The translations under genes were made by a program, and so were the position numbers. 64,000 nucleotides of DNA from Prochlorococcus marinus CUG1438 (GTDB lineage Bacteria; Cyanobacteriota; Cyanobacteriia; PCC-6307; Cyanobiaceae): NCBI GenBank assembly GCA_017644325.1, contig JAEPLS010000001.1:1-64000 (forward strand), given 5' to 3'. How positions within the stretch are numbered: position 1 is the first letter of the stretch; each line of letters opens with the position of its first letter. Below the pieces are notes generated by a model. That model was not told the origin of the DNA, searched no databases, and saw only the letters and a program-made list of their open reading frames with translations. This document shows positions 1-8,669 of this stretch, one piece after another.

Positions 1-135
1 CATCAATTAAAGTTATTTGTTCTTGATTTTCTTCTTCATGACTTTCATCAATTAAAGTTATTTGTTCTTGATTTTCTTCTTCATGATTTTCATCAATTAA
101 AGTTATTTGTTCTTGATTTTCTTCTTCATGATTTT
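1..135. repeat. 45-bp in-frame tandem repeat, three copies
   Basis: Three consecutive 45-bp units lie at 1-45, 46-90 and 91-135 and differ by single bases, for example gactttc versus gattttc. Each unit encodes 15 residues on the minus strand, so copy number changes would keep the frame. The array touches the window edge and may continue to the left. Confidence 0.9.
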
Positions 136-286
136 CCCTTTGTGCTGGGCTATGGATTAATAAATCATTTAAAGAATCAATACCAAATCTATGCACCCAC
201 TTAAGAACAATATTTTCTTTAAGCAAAATATTATTTTCTGAGGAGGCTTTTTTAAAAACTTCTATTAGATGATTTTTTAAGAGCAT
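1..286 (-). CDS. Partial repeat-containing hypothetical protein
   Basis: I do not recognise this gene. It starts at an ATG on the minus strand (284-286) and runs off the left edge. The first 50 or so residues look like an ordinary helical segment containing KWVHRFGIDSLNDLL. They are followed by at least three near-identical 15-residue units (core EEENQEQITLIDE) that are strongly acidic and Gln-rich. The gene begins 7 bases after the stop of the ABC permease, so it probably belongs to the same leftward transcript. It has no signal peptide or membrane segment in the visible part. The C-terminus and full repeat number are outside the window. Confidence 0.65.
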   Translation of the reverse strand, partial: MLLKNHLIEVFKKASSENNILLKENIVLKWVHRFGIDSLNDLLIHSPAQRENHEEENQEQITLIDENHEEENQEQITLIDESHEEENQEQITLID

Positions 287-293
287 AAATTTA

Positions 294-1118
294 TTAATTT
301 AACTTTCTATTTAACAGAGGCCTTATGATAATCAAGGAAAAAACTGTTAAAGAAAATAAAATTGATATACAACTCTTACAAGTTAAATCACCATATGGGG
401 CATGTAAAGCCACTAATTCTAAATTCATAGTTTGTGTATAAGCAGTCCTAATAGGTTCAATCGCAAAAGTTAATGGATTTAATGAAGCTAACCATCCAAG
501 CCAATTTGGCATGAAAGAGATTGGAGCTAAGGCGGTGCTTGCAAAAAGAAGAGGTAAATTTATCACAAATATAAGAGCGATTAATTCAATATGTCCGGGC
601 AAAACAAACGCTAAACATAAACTTATTGATGTCACAAAAAGAACTAATAGAATTAGTGTTGTAAACACAATTCCTAAACCATATAAGTTGGGCCATCCAT
701 ATCCCAAAGTGTATGAAACAACCATTATGACAATACTCTGAACAAAGCTCAGGATTGTTATGTAAAAAAAAGAAGATAAAACTATAGATAATCTACTGGT
801 TAAAGGAGCCACAAGTAATCTATTAAGGAATCCAAACTCTCTATCAAACATTAAAGGAAGACCAGAATTTAGGGCTCCGCTAAAAGCAGTAAAAACAATA
901 AGCCCTGCTCCTAAAAAATTCCCATAAGAATCAACTCCTGGTAAAAAACCTTCAGGAGCTTTAGAGAATAATGCCCCAAATAAAAAAAGCCAAATTATAG
1001 GTTGTAAGATTCCAGCTAAAAGAGTTGATGGTCTTCTTTTTAATTGAATAAATAATCTCTTTGTTAAGGCAAATGTTTCTTGATATAAAAAAAATAAATT
1101 ATATTTTTGTAATTCCAT
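294..1118 (-). CDS. ABC-2 type transporter permease (DrrB-like)
   Basis: This is a 274-residue integral membrane protein with about six hydrophobic segments, typical of ABC-2 (DrrB/NodJ) exporter permeases. The N-terminal region contains the basic loop RRPSTLLAGILQPIIWLFLF. A further ABC-2 hallmark is the segment LASLNPLTFAIEPIRTAY near residues 210-230. It lies 48 bases downstream of its likely ATPase and together they should form a half-transporter pair in the cytoplasmic membrane. The substrate cannot be read from sequence. Its place next to heme O/A synthesis genes makes a link to heme or oxidase maturation possible, but that is inference. Confidence 0.8.
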   Translation of the reverse strand: MELQKYNLFFLYQETFALTKRLFIQLKRRPSTLLAGILQPIIWLFLFGALFSKAPEGFLPGVDSYGNFLGAGLIVFTAFSGALNSGLPLMFDREFGFLNRLLVAPLTSRLSIVLSSFFYITILSFVQSIVIMVVSYTLGYGWPNLYGLGIVFTTLILLVLFVTSISLCLAFVLPGHIELIALIFVINLPLLFASTALAPISFMPNWLGWLASLNPLTFAIEPIRTAYTQTMNLELVALHAPYGDLTCKSCISILFSLTVFSLIIIRPLLNRKLN

Positions 1119-1166
1119 AATTAGCAGTAATTAATTCTCATTATAGTTAGTTAACCAAAATTTTTT

Positions 1167-2183
1167 TTATCGCATTGATTGCTTTGATTCTTTTTTAAGG
1201 TCTCTTTTCCCTGCCATAGAAATTTCGGCATCCAATAATGTTTTCCCCGTTGCCTGAAGATATACATCATCTAAGCTGGGCTGACTTTGGGTAAGAGAAA
1301 AAATTTCAAACTTTGAAAAGGCCAATTCCACTTTGAGCTTCGTAAGTAAATCTTTTTCCTTATCTGCTACAAAATTTATCGAGAAACCTTGAGCTTCATT
1401 TATGATAATCTGACTAATTCCATCTATTGAAGATAAAATTTGGCATATATTTTTTGCTTCTTCCTGATTACTAAATTCTCTTACTTTCAAAGTTACTCTA
1501 TCTCCTCCTAATTTATTTTTCAGTTCCGTAGGAGCCCCTTGTGCTATAACTCTTCCATCATCAATTATCACTAATTTATCTGCCAATTTATCTATTTCAT
1601 CAAGATAGTGACTGCTCAAAATAATAGTCATTCCATTATTTCTCAAATCTTTCAAAAGTTGCCATATGATATTTCTACTTTCAATATCTAAACCAACTGT
1701 AGGTTCATCCAATATTAATACTTGGGGTAAATGTAATAATCCAGCTGCAAGATCTATTCTTCTTTTCATTCCCCCTGAATAATTTCCGCACTTACGATCA
1801 ATCCAATCATTCATTTCTAATTGATCTATTAATTTATTTATTCTTTCAAATTTTTTGTTTTTGTTGATGTGATATAGATCTGCTTGAAAATCCAAAAGCT
1901 CTCTTCCAGTTAATATTTTATCAAGTGCAATGTCCTGGGCAACATAACCAATTAATTCTCTAATTTTCCTTGAATTTTTTATCAGATTAATATTATTTAT
2001 TAAAACTTCTCCACTATCAGGCTCTATTAAAGTAGCGAGTATTTTTATAAGTGTTGATTTGCCAGCACCATTTGGACCTAGTATTCCGAATAATGTTCCA
2101 GCTTCAATTTCCATTGATAAATTTTTTAAAGCCTTGATTTCTGAATAAGATTTTGAGAGCCCTTTAACTTTTATATAATTCAT
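1167..2183 (-). CDS. ABC transporter ATP-binding protein (DrrA-like)
   Basis: This 338-residue ATPase of the DrrA/CcmA daunorubicin-type family has Walker A GPNGAGKST (about 36-44), signature YSGGMKRR (about 135-142), Walker B VLILDEP (about 155-161) and the SSHYLDE switch region. The roughly 100-residue C-terminal extension after the nucleotide-binding domain is usual for DrrA proteins. I chose the ATG at 2183 over the adjacent TTG at 2186. It pairs with the downstream ABC-2 permease. ctaB lies just upstream, 38 bases away on the same strand, so co-transcription with heme O/A synthesis genes is likely. Confidence 0.85.
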   Translation of the reverse strand: MNYIKVKGLSKSYSEIKALKNLSMEIEAGTLFGILGPNGAGKSTLIKILATLIEPDSGEVLINNINLIKNSRKIRELIGYVAQDIALDKILTGRELLDFQADLYHINKNKKFERINKLIDQLEMNDWIDRKCGNYSGGMKRRIDLAAGLLHLPQVLILDEPTVGLDIESRNIIWQLLKDLRNNGMTIILSSHYLDEIDKLADKLVIIDDGRVIAQGAPTELKNKLGGDRVTLKVREFSNQEEAKNICQILSSIDGISQIIINEAQGFSINFVADKEKDLLTKLKVELAFSKFEIFSLTQSQPSLDDVYLQATGKTLLDAEISMAGKRDLKKESKQSMR

Positions 2184-2221
2184 CAAACTTACTATTTCTT
2201 ATAAAACATTTTACATCTAAT

Positions 2222-3223
2222 TTAATTACTAAGCAGGGATACTATAGATAAAAATATTTGCATAGATTGCTGCTCAAATTCTACGGATAGTTGGGTTCTG
2301 GAAATTAATAACAAAAGACAAATACCAAACATATAGAGAATAGACCACCTAAAAAGAGACTTTGCTCTTGAAAGATCATCAGGAGATTTCTTTAATTCAT
2401 TTATTAATTGCAAAAGTCTTCCATTAAATGGCAATAACATAATTCCGTATAAGAGACCCCCTTCAGGTAAAGCGAAGATTCCCATAATACTCATCAAAAC
2501 TGTTGCCCATCCGTAACGAGAAATCGCTTTAGCAGTAAAAACAGATCCCTTAACAGAAGGAAGCATAGGAATACCAACAGATGCGTAATCGTCCTTCAAT
2601 AAAATTGCAAGTGCCCAAAAATGAGCTGGAGTCCATAACATTACTAAACCAAACAACCACCAACCACTTAGGCCTACATGCCCTGTGGCAGCAGATGCAC
2701 CAACTAAAGGTGGTATCGCGCCAGCAACTCCTCCGAAAACAATATTTTTGGTTGTACGAGGTTTCAAAATAACTGTATATAAAATTACATAGCTAAATAG
2801 ACCTAGAAGAGTTAATCCAGCAGCCAAATAATTTACACCACTTACTAAAAGCATCGAAGCTGCCAAAGTACATGATACGGCGGCTAAAAATACAGTCTCA
2901 GATGACAATTTTCCTGCTGGCAAGGCTCTTTTGCTAGTTCTTGTCATCCTTTTATCTAATTCCATTTCCCACAAGCAATTAAGAGCTCCTGCTGCTGCTG
3001 CTGCCAAAGCGCCGCCTCCTAAAGTGCAGATAAGCTTCGGTGAAGACAAAGGCCATTCCTCTGTTAAAGCCATTCCTCCTAAAGTTGTTGCCAGTAAAAG
3101 TGGGATTAATCTAGGTTTTGCTACTTCAAGCCAAGGTGGCAAAGTTAATCTTTTTCTTGAAGGTACAACTTCATCCCTAATTGAAGATTTATATTTCAAG
3201 TTTTCTAAGTTACTACTGTTCAT
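2222..3223 (-). CDS. ctaB: Protoheme IX farnesyltransferase (heme O synthase)
   Basis: This UbiA-family membrane prenyltransferase attaches a farnesyl group to heme B to give heme O, the precursor of heme A for the aa3 oxidase. The first Asp/Asn-rich prenyl-diphosphate motif is visible as [15 protein letters not shown] at about 82-96, and a second conserved loop is [12 protein letters not shown]. The protein is 333 residues with seven to nine hydrophobic segments. Its ATG overlaps the TGA of ctaA (ATGA), so the two are translationally coupled. They face away from ctaC, implying a shared divergent control region around 4195-4409. Confidence 0.92.
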   Translation of the reverse strand: MNSSNLENLKYKSSIRDEVVPSRKRLTLPPWLEVAKPRLIPLLLATTLGGMALTEEWPLSSPKLICTLGGGALAAAAAGALNCLWEMELDKRMTRTSKRALPAGKLSSETVFLAAVSCTLAASMLLVSGVNYLAAGLTLLGLFSYVILYTVILKPRTTKNIVFGGVAGAIPPLVGASAATGHVGLSGWWLFGLVMLWTPAHFWALAILLKDDYASVGIPMLPSVKGSVFTAKAISRYGWATVLMSIMGIFALPEGGLLYGIMLLPFNGRLLQLINELKKSPDDLSRAKSLFRWSILYMFGICLLLLISRTQLSVEFEQQSMQIFLSIVSLLSN

Positions 3224-4194
3224 GAATTGACACCAACCATTTGAGAATTTAGGGAGTGGTTTAGACCTTTTTTGGTAAAAGGATTTCTAAAAATTAATGT
3301 TGTTAATATCGCAATAAATAAAGAGGCATTAAGTTGATGACCGATAATAAAAATAGGTTCATTTAAGTTTGTTTTAAGACTTAAAACACCCAAAGCAATT
3401 TGGAAAAACAAGAGAAAAATAAGTGCTGAGAGATATTTCCAATTTTCATTAAGTAAATTTCTCTTATAAATTGCAGTAGCAATAATTAATAGAATTGAAA
3501 AAGCAATTGGAAAAGCAAATAATTTATGAGTATTTAGAATTAGACATTGTTTATTAAAAGATAAGCAAATATGTGCTGACCAAGTAGATGAAAGCCTTAC
3601 ACCAATAAAAGATTGAATCAGGGTAAGTAAAAGAGGAACAAACAATAATAATCTCCACCAAATTAATGGCTCTTCTATGTCGTCATTTTCTAAATTTTGA
3701 TTTATTGAAATTGTTGTGATGAGAAGTAGAAAAGCTATTAAAAGATGGCCAGTGACAGTATATGAATCAAGCAGGTTTATTACTGTTAAAGCTCCAAAAG
3801 ATCCTTGGACAATAACGAGAAAAAGTAATAATGAATAAGTTTTAGGTAACCAATTTGGAATTTCATTTTTCCATATTATTGAAAGGGTAAATTTAAAAAG
3901 AATTAATATACCAACCAGAAAAGCATCTAGACGATGAAACCACTCTAGAAATACTCTTAAGTTCATATGATTAAAAGGCAAAAAAGATCCATAACACAAT
4001 GGCCAGTCTGGGCAGGCAAGTCCCGCCTCCATTACTCTGGTAGCACCTCCAATTACGATTAGTGCGATGAGTGCGAGTACACTATGACTTCCCAACCTTT
4101 TAAAAATTGTCAGATATTTTGATTTATATAATTGGTTATTAATCAAATGGATAAAACCTATTATTTTGCATAATAAATTAGATTCAAAAACCAA
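3220..4194 (-). CDS. ctaA: Heme A synthase
   Basis: This 324-residue COX15/CtaA-type protein oxidises the C8 methyl of heme O to the formyl group of heme A. It has about eight membrane helices. The conserved loop with a Cys pair (Cys61 and Cys67 in [11 protein letters not shown]) and the heme-ligand His in EWFHRLDA are present. A second Cys pair ([10 protein letters not shown]) and the later His in NTHKLFAF and GHQLNAS match the second half of the duplicated fold. The start is the first ATG; a somewhat later start is possible because the first 30 residues are weakly conserved in this family. Confidence 0.9.
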   Translation of the reverse strand: MVFESNLLCKIIGFIHLINNQLYKSKYLTIFKRLGSHSVLALIALIVIGGATRVMEAGLACPDWPLCYGSFLPFNHMNLRVFLEWFHRLDAFLVGILILFKFTLSIIWKNEIPNWLPKTYSLLLFLVIVQGSFGALTVINLLDSYTVTGHLLIAFLLLITTISINQNLENDDIEEPLIWWRLLLFVPLLLTLIQSFIGVRLSSTWSAHICLSFNKQCLILNTHKLFAFPIAFSILLIIATAIYKRNLLNENWKYLSALIFLLFFQIALGVLSLKTNLNEPIFIIGHQLNASLFIAILTTLIFRNPFTKKGLNHSLNSQMVGVNS

Positions 4195-4409
4195 ACATTA
4201 ATTAAAAATTAATATCTTTAATTTAAAAAATAATTGACTAATTTAATCTTTTTTCCCTGACAATTAACTCTAAAAAGTTATTAATAATACGCCTTTTATT
4301 TCATAAATCTTAAGAAGTTGTGAATTTAAATGTTTTTCTTTTAACAAAGGATGCAGGATTAAAAAAATTGAATATCTTGAGGATATAAATACAAATTTTA
4401 AGGAATCAA

Positions 4410-5213
4410 TTGTTAAATAAAAACATTTATTTAATACTAATTATTTCTCTCGTTTTTGCTATATCTTTTTGGATTGGTTTTAATGTAAATTTGCTCCCAG
4501 CGGAAGCAAGTATTAATGCACCAATTTACGATGAACTTTTTAAAATTCTTTTCATTATTGGATTAATTATTTTTATAGGAATGACAATAGCAGTTATTTA
4601 TAGCTTATTTAAATTTAGGAAAAGAAATGATCAGATAGGCGATGGTATAGCTTTAGAGGGAAATTTAAGCTTAGAAATTGTGTGGACAATTATCCCTTCA
4701 ATAATTGTTTTATTAATAGGTCTATATAGCTACAACATCTACGATCGAATGGGAGGGATGAAAGAACTAAATCATAACCATGAAATGATGAGTTCTAATA
4801 CTGAAAAAATATGGGCTGGAATAAGTCAAACTTCTGATAATGAAATAGCTATAAATAATTTATCAATTGAAGTTTCGGCTATGCAATTTGCATTTCTATT
4901 CAATTATCCCAAGGGCAATTTCATATCAGGAGAACTACACGTTCCTGTTGATCAAAAAGTATCAATGAAAATGGAATCCAAAGATGTAATTCATGCTTTT
5001 TGGGTACCAGAGTTCAGAATTAAGCAGGATATTATTCCTGGACAACCAACTATCCTAAATTTCACTCCTACAAAAGTAGGAAAATATCCGATAATTTGTG
5101 CAGAATTATGTGGCCCATATCATGGAGGAATGAGAGCCTCGATAGTTGTTGAAGAAGAATCTGATTACAACGAATGGTTTAACAAAAATAAAAAACCCGA
5201 GGTAAATTTATGA
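4410..5213 (+). CDS. ctaC: Cytochrome c oxidase subunit II
   Basis: This is the CuA-bearing subunit of the aa3-type terminal oxidase. Two N-terminal membrane helices (about 5-25 and 45-66, plus a segment near 88-108) precede a periplasmic/lumenal cupredoxin domain. The CuA ligands are all present: His195, then Cys230, Glu232, Cys234, His238 and Met241 in CAELCGPYHGGM. The aromatic stretch is QFAFLFNYP, without the Trp seen in many proteobacterial homologues. Start is TTG at 4410, preceded by AGGA at 4401-4404. It overlaps ctaD by four bases (ATGA) and begins the ctaCDE operon. It should accept electrons from cytochrome c6 or plastocyanin. Confidence 0.93.
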   Translation: MLNKNIYLILIISLVFAISFWIGFNVNLLPAEASINAPIYDELFKILFIIGLIIFIGMTIAVIYSLFKFRKRNDQIGDGIALEGNLSLEIVWTIIPSIIVLLIGLYSYNIYDRMGGMKELNHNHEMMSSNTEKIWAGISQTSDNEIAINNLSIEVSAMQFAFLFNYPKGNFISGELHVPVDQKVSMKMESKDVIHAFWVPEFRIKQDIIPGQPTILNFTPTKVGKYPIICAELCGPYHGGMRASIVVEEESDYNEWFNKNKKPEVNL

Positions 5214-6835
5214 CAATATCAATTGATCCACAAAAAACTAATAATGAAAGTCTTCAACCCAAAGGCTGGCTTAGATACTTTAGTTTTAGCCTTGATCATA
5301 AAGTAATTGGGATTCAATACTTGGTTTGCGGTTTTCTCTTCTATTTAATAGGAGGAACTTTAGCGAGCGCTATAAGAATTGAACTGGCCAGCCCAATGTC
5401 TGATTTTATGCCAAGGGATGTTTATAACCAAGTTTTAACTTTACACGGAACAATAATGATATTCCTTTGGATAGTTCCTGTAGTTAACGGTGCTTTTGGA
5501 AATTATTTAATTCCATTTTATGTAGGTGCGAGAGATATGGCATTCCCAAGATTAAATGCAGTAGCTTTTTGGTTAATTCCTCCTTCAGGTTTGATGCTGG
5601 TAGCTAGCTATTTTGTTGATGGTGCTGCTCAAGCTGGATGGACTGCTTATCCACCTTTGAGCATAACTACTCCTCAATCGGGACAAATTATTTGGATTCT
5701 GAGTGTTCTATTACTTGGAGGCAGTTCTATATTTGGTGGAATCAACTTTATAGCGACCATTATCAAATTAAGAAGGCCAGGATTAAAACTTATGCAATTG
5801 CCAATGTATTGTTGGGCAATGCTTGGAACAAGTCTATTAGTTGTTTTGTCAACTCCTGTATTAGCTGGCACTTTAATTCTACTTAGCTTCGACATTATTG
5901 CTAATACAGGGTTTTTCAATCCTGTCTTGGGTGGCAATGTCGTAGTTTATCAGCATTTATTTTGGTTTTATTCTCATCCAGCTGTATACATTATGGTCCT
6001 TCCTGCCTTTGGTTTAGTTAGTGAAATACTTCCTGTACATGCTAGAAAACCACTTTTTGGATATACAACAATGGTTTTTTCAATAATGGGGATAGTAGTT
6101 TTAGGTTTAGTTGTTTGGGCTCATCACATGTTTACGAGTGGAACGCCCCCTTGGATGAGATTGTTCTTTACTATTGCCACGGCATTCATTGCTGTTCCAA
6201 CTGGTATAAAATTTTTCAATTGGGTTGCAACATTATGGGGAGGTAAAATTTCCATCAATAGTGCAATGTTATTCTCTTGCGGATTTATTATAAATTTTGT
6301 TTTTGGAGGTATCACAGGAGTTGCTTTGGCACAGGTACCTTTCGATATTCACGTACATGATACCTATTTCGTTGTAGCCCATTTTCATTACATAGTTTAT
6401 GGAGGGACTGTTTTTATTATTTTCTCTTCAATTTATCATTGGTTCCCAAAAGTAACTGGGAAAATGCTCAATGAAAAATTAGGGATTTTACATTTTATCA
6501 TTACCTTTATTGGATTTAACTTGTGCTTTGCTCCTCAACATTGGCTTGGTTTAAATGGAATGCCAAGAAGAGTTGCAGAATATGATCCTCAATTCCAGTT
6601 CGTTAATCAAATTAGTAGCCTTGGGGCTCTTTTAATGGCTATAAGCACAATTCCTTTTTTAATTAATGTTTTCCTTAGTTTTAGAAATGGAAAAGATGCT
6701 GGAGATAACCCTTGGAATGCTCTTACACCTGAATGGTTAACATCTTCTCCACCTCCAGTTGAAAATTGGGAAGGAGAAGCACCATTAGTTGAAGAACCTT
6801 ATGGTTATGGTAAAGAAATTTCTGAACAAAAATAA
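5210..6835 (+). CDS. ctaD: Cytochrome c oxidase subunit I
   Basis: This 541-residue catalytic subunit carries heme a, heme a3 and CuB, reduces O2 to water and pumps protons. It has twelve membrane helices. Visible ligands are His79 (heme a), His256 cross-linked to Tyr260 in HPAVY, His305-His306 (CuB), His391 (heme a3) and His393 (heme a) in VVAHFHYIVYGG. The K-channel lysine is in TGIKFFNW. All active-site residues are intact, so this is a functional A-type heme-copper oxidase. It is coupled to ctaC by a 4-base overlap and followed by ctaE after 6 bases. Confidence 0.96.
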   Translation: MTISIDPQKTNNESLQPKGWLRYFSFSLDHKVIGIQYLVCGFLFYLIGGTLASAIRIELASPMSDFMPRDVYNQVLTLHGTIMIFLWIVPVVNGAFGNYLIPFYVGARDMAFPRLNAVAFWLIPPSGLMLVASYFVDGAAQAGWTAYPPLSITTPQSGQIIWILSVLLLGGSSIFGGINFIATIIKLRRPGLKLMQLPMYCWAMLGTSLLVVLSTPVLAGTLILLSFDIIANTGFFNPVLGGNVVVYQHLFWFYSHPAVYIMVLPAFGLVSEILPVHARKPLFGYTTMVFSIMGIVVLGLVVWAHHMFTSGTPPWMRLFFTIATAFIAVPTGIKFFNWVATLWGGKISINSAMLFSCGFIINFVFGGITGVALAQVPFDIHVHDTYFVVAHFHYIVYGGTVFIIFSSIYHWFPKVTGKMLNEKLGILHFIITFIGFNLCFAPQHWLGLNGMPRRVAEYDPQFQFVNQISSLGALLMAISTIPFLINVFLSFRNGKDAGDNPWNALTPEWLTSSPPPVENWEGEAPLVEEPYGYGKEISEQK

Positions 6836-6841
6836 AAACAT

Positions 6842-7444
6842 ATGACAACTCTAGATAGCTCAAAAGAAATTCAAAAAAATAATTCTGAAGTCAATGAAAC
6901 ACATGCAGACTTCAGAATGTTTGGTCTTATAACATTCCTAATTGCGGACGGAATGACTTTTGCAGGATTCTTTGCTGCTTATCTAACTTATAAAGCAGTA
7001 AATCCATTACCTGATGGTGCTATTTATGAATTAGAACTTCCAATACCTACACTCAATACAATTTTATTACTTGTTAGTAGTGCAACTTTCCATAAAGCAG
7101 GTAAAGCACTTTTAAAAGATAAAAACTCTGATTCCCAAAAATGGTTGTTTTTTACTGCTTTTCTTGGAATTATATTTTTAATATGTCAATTATTTGAATA
7201 TTTTCATTTACCCTTTGGATTAACCGATAATTTATTTGCAAGTACTTTTTATGCTCTTACTGGTTTTCATGGATTACATGTCACTTTGGGCACTTTAATG
7301 ATTTTAATTATTGCTTGGCAATCGAGAATCAATGGTGGAAGATTAACTAGTCAAAATATGTTCCCATTGGAAGCTGTTGAGTTGTACTGGCATTTTGTAG
7401 ATGGAATATGGGTTATTTTATTTATTATTTTGTATCTTTTATAA
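6842..7444 (+). CDS. ctaE: Cytochrome c oxidase subunit III
   Basis: This 200-residue protein has five membrane helices, the short bacterial form of COX3. Family features include FHGLHVTLGTLM near residues 140-150 and the C-terminal VELYWHFVDGIWVILF. The subunit stabilises the catalytic core and supports proton uptake. It is the last gene of ctaCDE. The following 97 bases carry no gene and I see no clear rho-independent terminator there. Confidence 0.93.
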   Translation: MTTLDSSKEIQKNNSEVNETHADFRMFGLITFLIADGMTFAGFFAAYLTYKAVNPLPDGAIYELELPIPTLNTILLLVSSATFHKAGKALLKDKNSDSQKWLFFTAFLGIIFLICQLFEYFHLPFGLTDNLFASTFYALTGFHGLHVTLGTLMILIIAWQSRINGGRLTSQNMFPLEAVELYWHFVDGIWVILFIILYLL

Positions 7445-7541
7445 AAACTTAATTTAAAAAAAATAAATATATCTTTTATTAATTTATATTGCCACAGTTC
7501 TCCTTTTTAGTAAGAATATATAGTTAGAAATTTATCAGATA

Positions 7542-7895
7542 ATGCTTGAAGGAAAAGAACTTCTTGAAAAAGCAAAATTATTAAGTAAAAAATCAGAAGA
7601 TGAGATAGCAAAAGGTTGTGGGTACGTAGGTCCTAGCGGAAGAATCTTAAGAAAAAGTTTTTATAAAGCGCTTATCGAAGCTAAGGGTTACAAAATAGGA
7701 AATGGTCGTCAGGGGAAAAACGCTAATAGAGCTTCAAGAGGCAGACAGACAGAATTCAAAACTAAAGTTCATGGCAATGGGAACCTATTAATTGGTCATG
7801 CCTACACCAAAAAATTAGGTCTAGAACCTGGTCAGGAATTTAAAATTGATCTTAAAAAAGATTCAAAAACAATTTATTTAATTCCATTAAATTAA
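7542..7895 (+). CDS. cyAbrB-type transcriptional regulator
   Basis: This 117-residue protein belongs to the cyanobacterial AbrB-like family. The N-terminal region contains KGCGYVGPSGRILRKSFYKAL, diagnostic of cyAbrB proteins. The C-terminal part, after the basic linker GRQGKNANRASRGRQTEF, holds the swapped-hairpin DNA-binding segment with LIGHAYTKKLGLEPGQEF. In freshwater cyanobacteria, cyAbrB proteins tune carbon and nitrogen genes; the targets here are unknown. It stands alone between ctaE and the convergent ribE and probably has its own promoter in 7445-7541. Confidence 0.85.
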   Translation: MLEGKELLEKAKLLSKKSEDEIAKGCGYVGPSGRILRKSFYKALIEAKGYKIGNGRQGKNANRASRGRQTEFKTKVHGNGNLLIGHAYTKKLGLEPGQEFKIDLKKDSKTIYLIPLN

Positions 7896-7904
7896 AAATA
7901 TATT

Positions 7905-8558
7905 TTACCAACCGTTTTCTTTAAGCCATTCCGAAGAAATATTATTTGAAGACAAATCTTGATTACTATTTTTATTAAATAAAAGTAATTTCTCTACATA
8001 TTTAATTAGTGCATCTGCTTCAAGGTTTACGCTGTCGCCGAGATTCAATTTATTCAGATTTGTGTTATGCCAAGTATGAGGAATTATCGCAATAGTAAAT
8101 ATTTCCCCTTCCTGTTCATATTTTGCAATTGTAAGACTTATACCATTTACACAAATACTACCTTTGTTAACTACATATTTCGAAAAAATGCTATTTTCCC
8201 ACTTTATAGATAAAAGCCAGGATTTCTCTAATTTTTCTATATTCTCAACTGTTCCAAGGCCATCAACATGTCCACTGACTATATGCCCTCCTAGACGGTC
8301 AGAGACTCTAAGAGCAGGCTCCAAATTAACAATCTGATTTAGGTTCGACTTTACTCCTAAAGTTGTTTTTTTTAATGTCTCCTCACTAACATCAACAGTA
8401 AATTTATTTTGAAAAATCTCTTTAACTGTCAAGCAAATTCCATCAACAGCAATGCTGTCACCAATTGCCATATCAAATAAATTATCTAGAATTTCAATTT
8501 CTAAAATATTTTTTTCTTGTCTTAGTTTTCCAACTGATTGAATTATTCCTGTAAACAT
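7905..8558 (-). CDS. ribE: Riboflavin synthase alpha chain
   Basis: This enzyme dismutates two 6,7-dimethyl-8-ribityllumazine molecules to riboflavin. The 217-residue protein has the two internally homologous lumazine-binding repeats. Repeat one begins MFTGIIQSVG with DSIAVDGICLTV; repeat two begins GGHIVSGHVDG and has GSICVNGISLTI. The N-terminal MFTGI motif fixes the start at 8558. It is convergent with cyAbrB and divergent from the aldo/keto reductase at 8670, with a 111-base shared upstream region. Confidence 0.93.
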   Translation of the reverse strand: MFTGIIQSVGKLRQEKNILEIEILDNLFDMAIGDSIAVDGICLTVKEIFQNKFTVDVSEETLKKTTLGVKSNLNQIVNLEPALRVSDRLGGHIVSGHVDGLGTVENIEKLEKSWLLSIKWENSIFSKYVVNKGSICVNGISLTIAKYEQEGEIFTIAIIPHTWHNTNLNKLNLGDSVNLEADALIKYVEKLLLFNKNSNQDLSSNNISSEWLKENGW

Positions 8559-8669
8559 AGTTTAAAAAAAATATTTTTGCAAAATTTTGTATTTACTTTA
8601 ATTTACTTTAAATCATTTTCAACTATAAATAAATTAAAGAGTAAATAAAAAGAAATTGATCATATTTAG

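Noticed and set aside
1-135. Tandem repeats resembling a CRISPR array
   Set aside because: The copies are contiguous with no spacers and keep a reading frame, so this is a coding tandem repeat.
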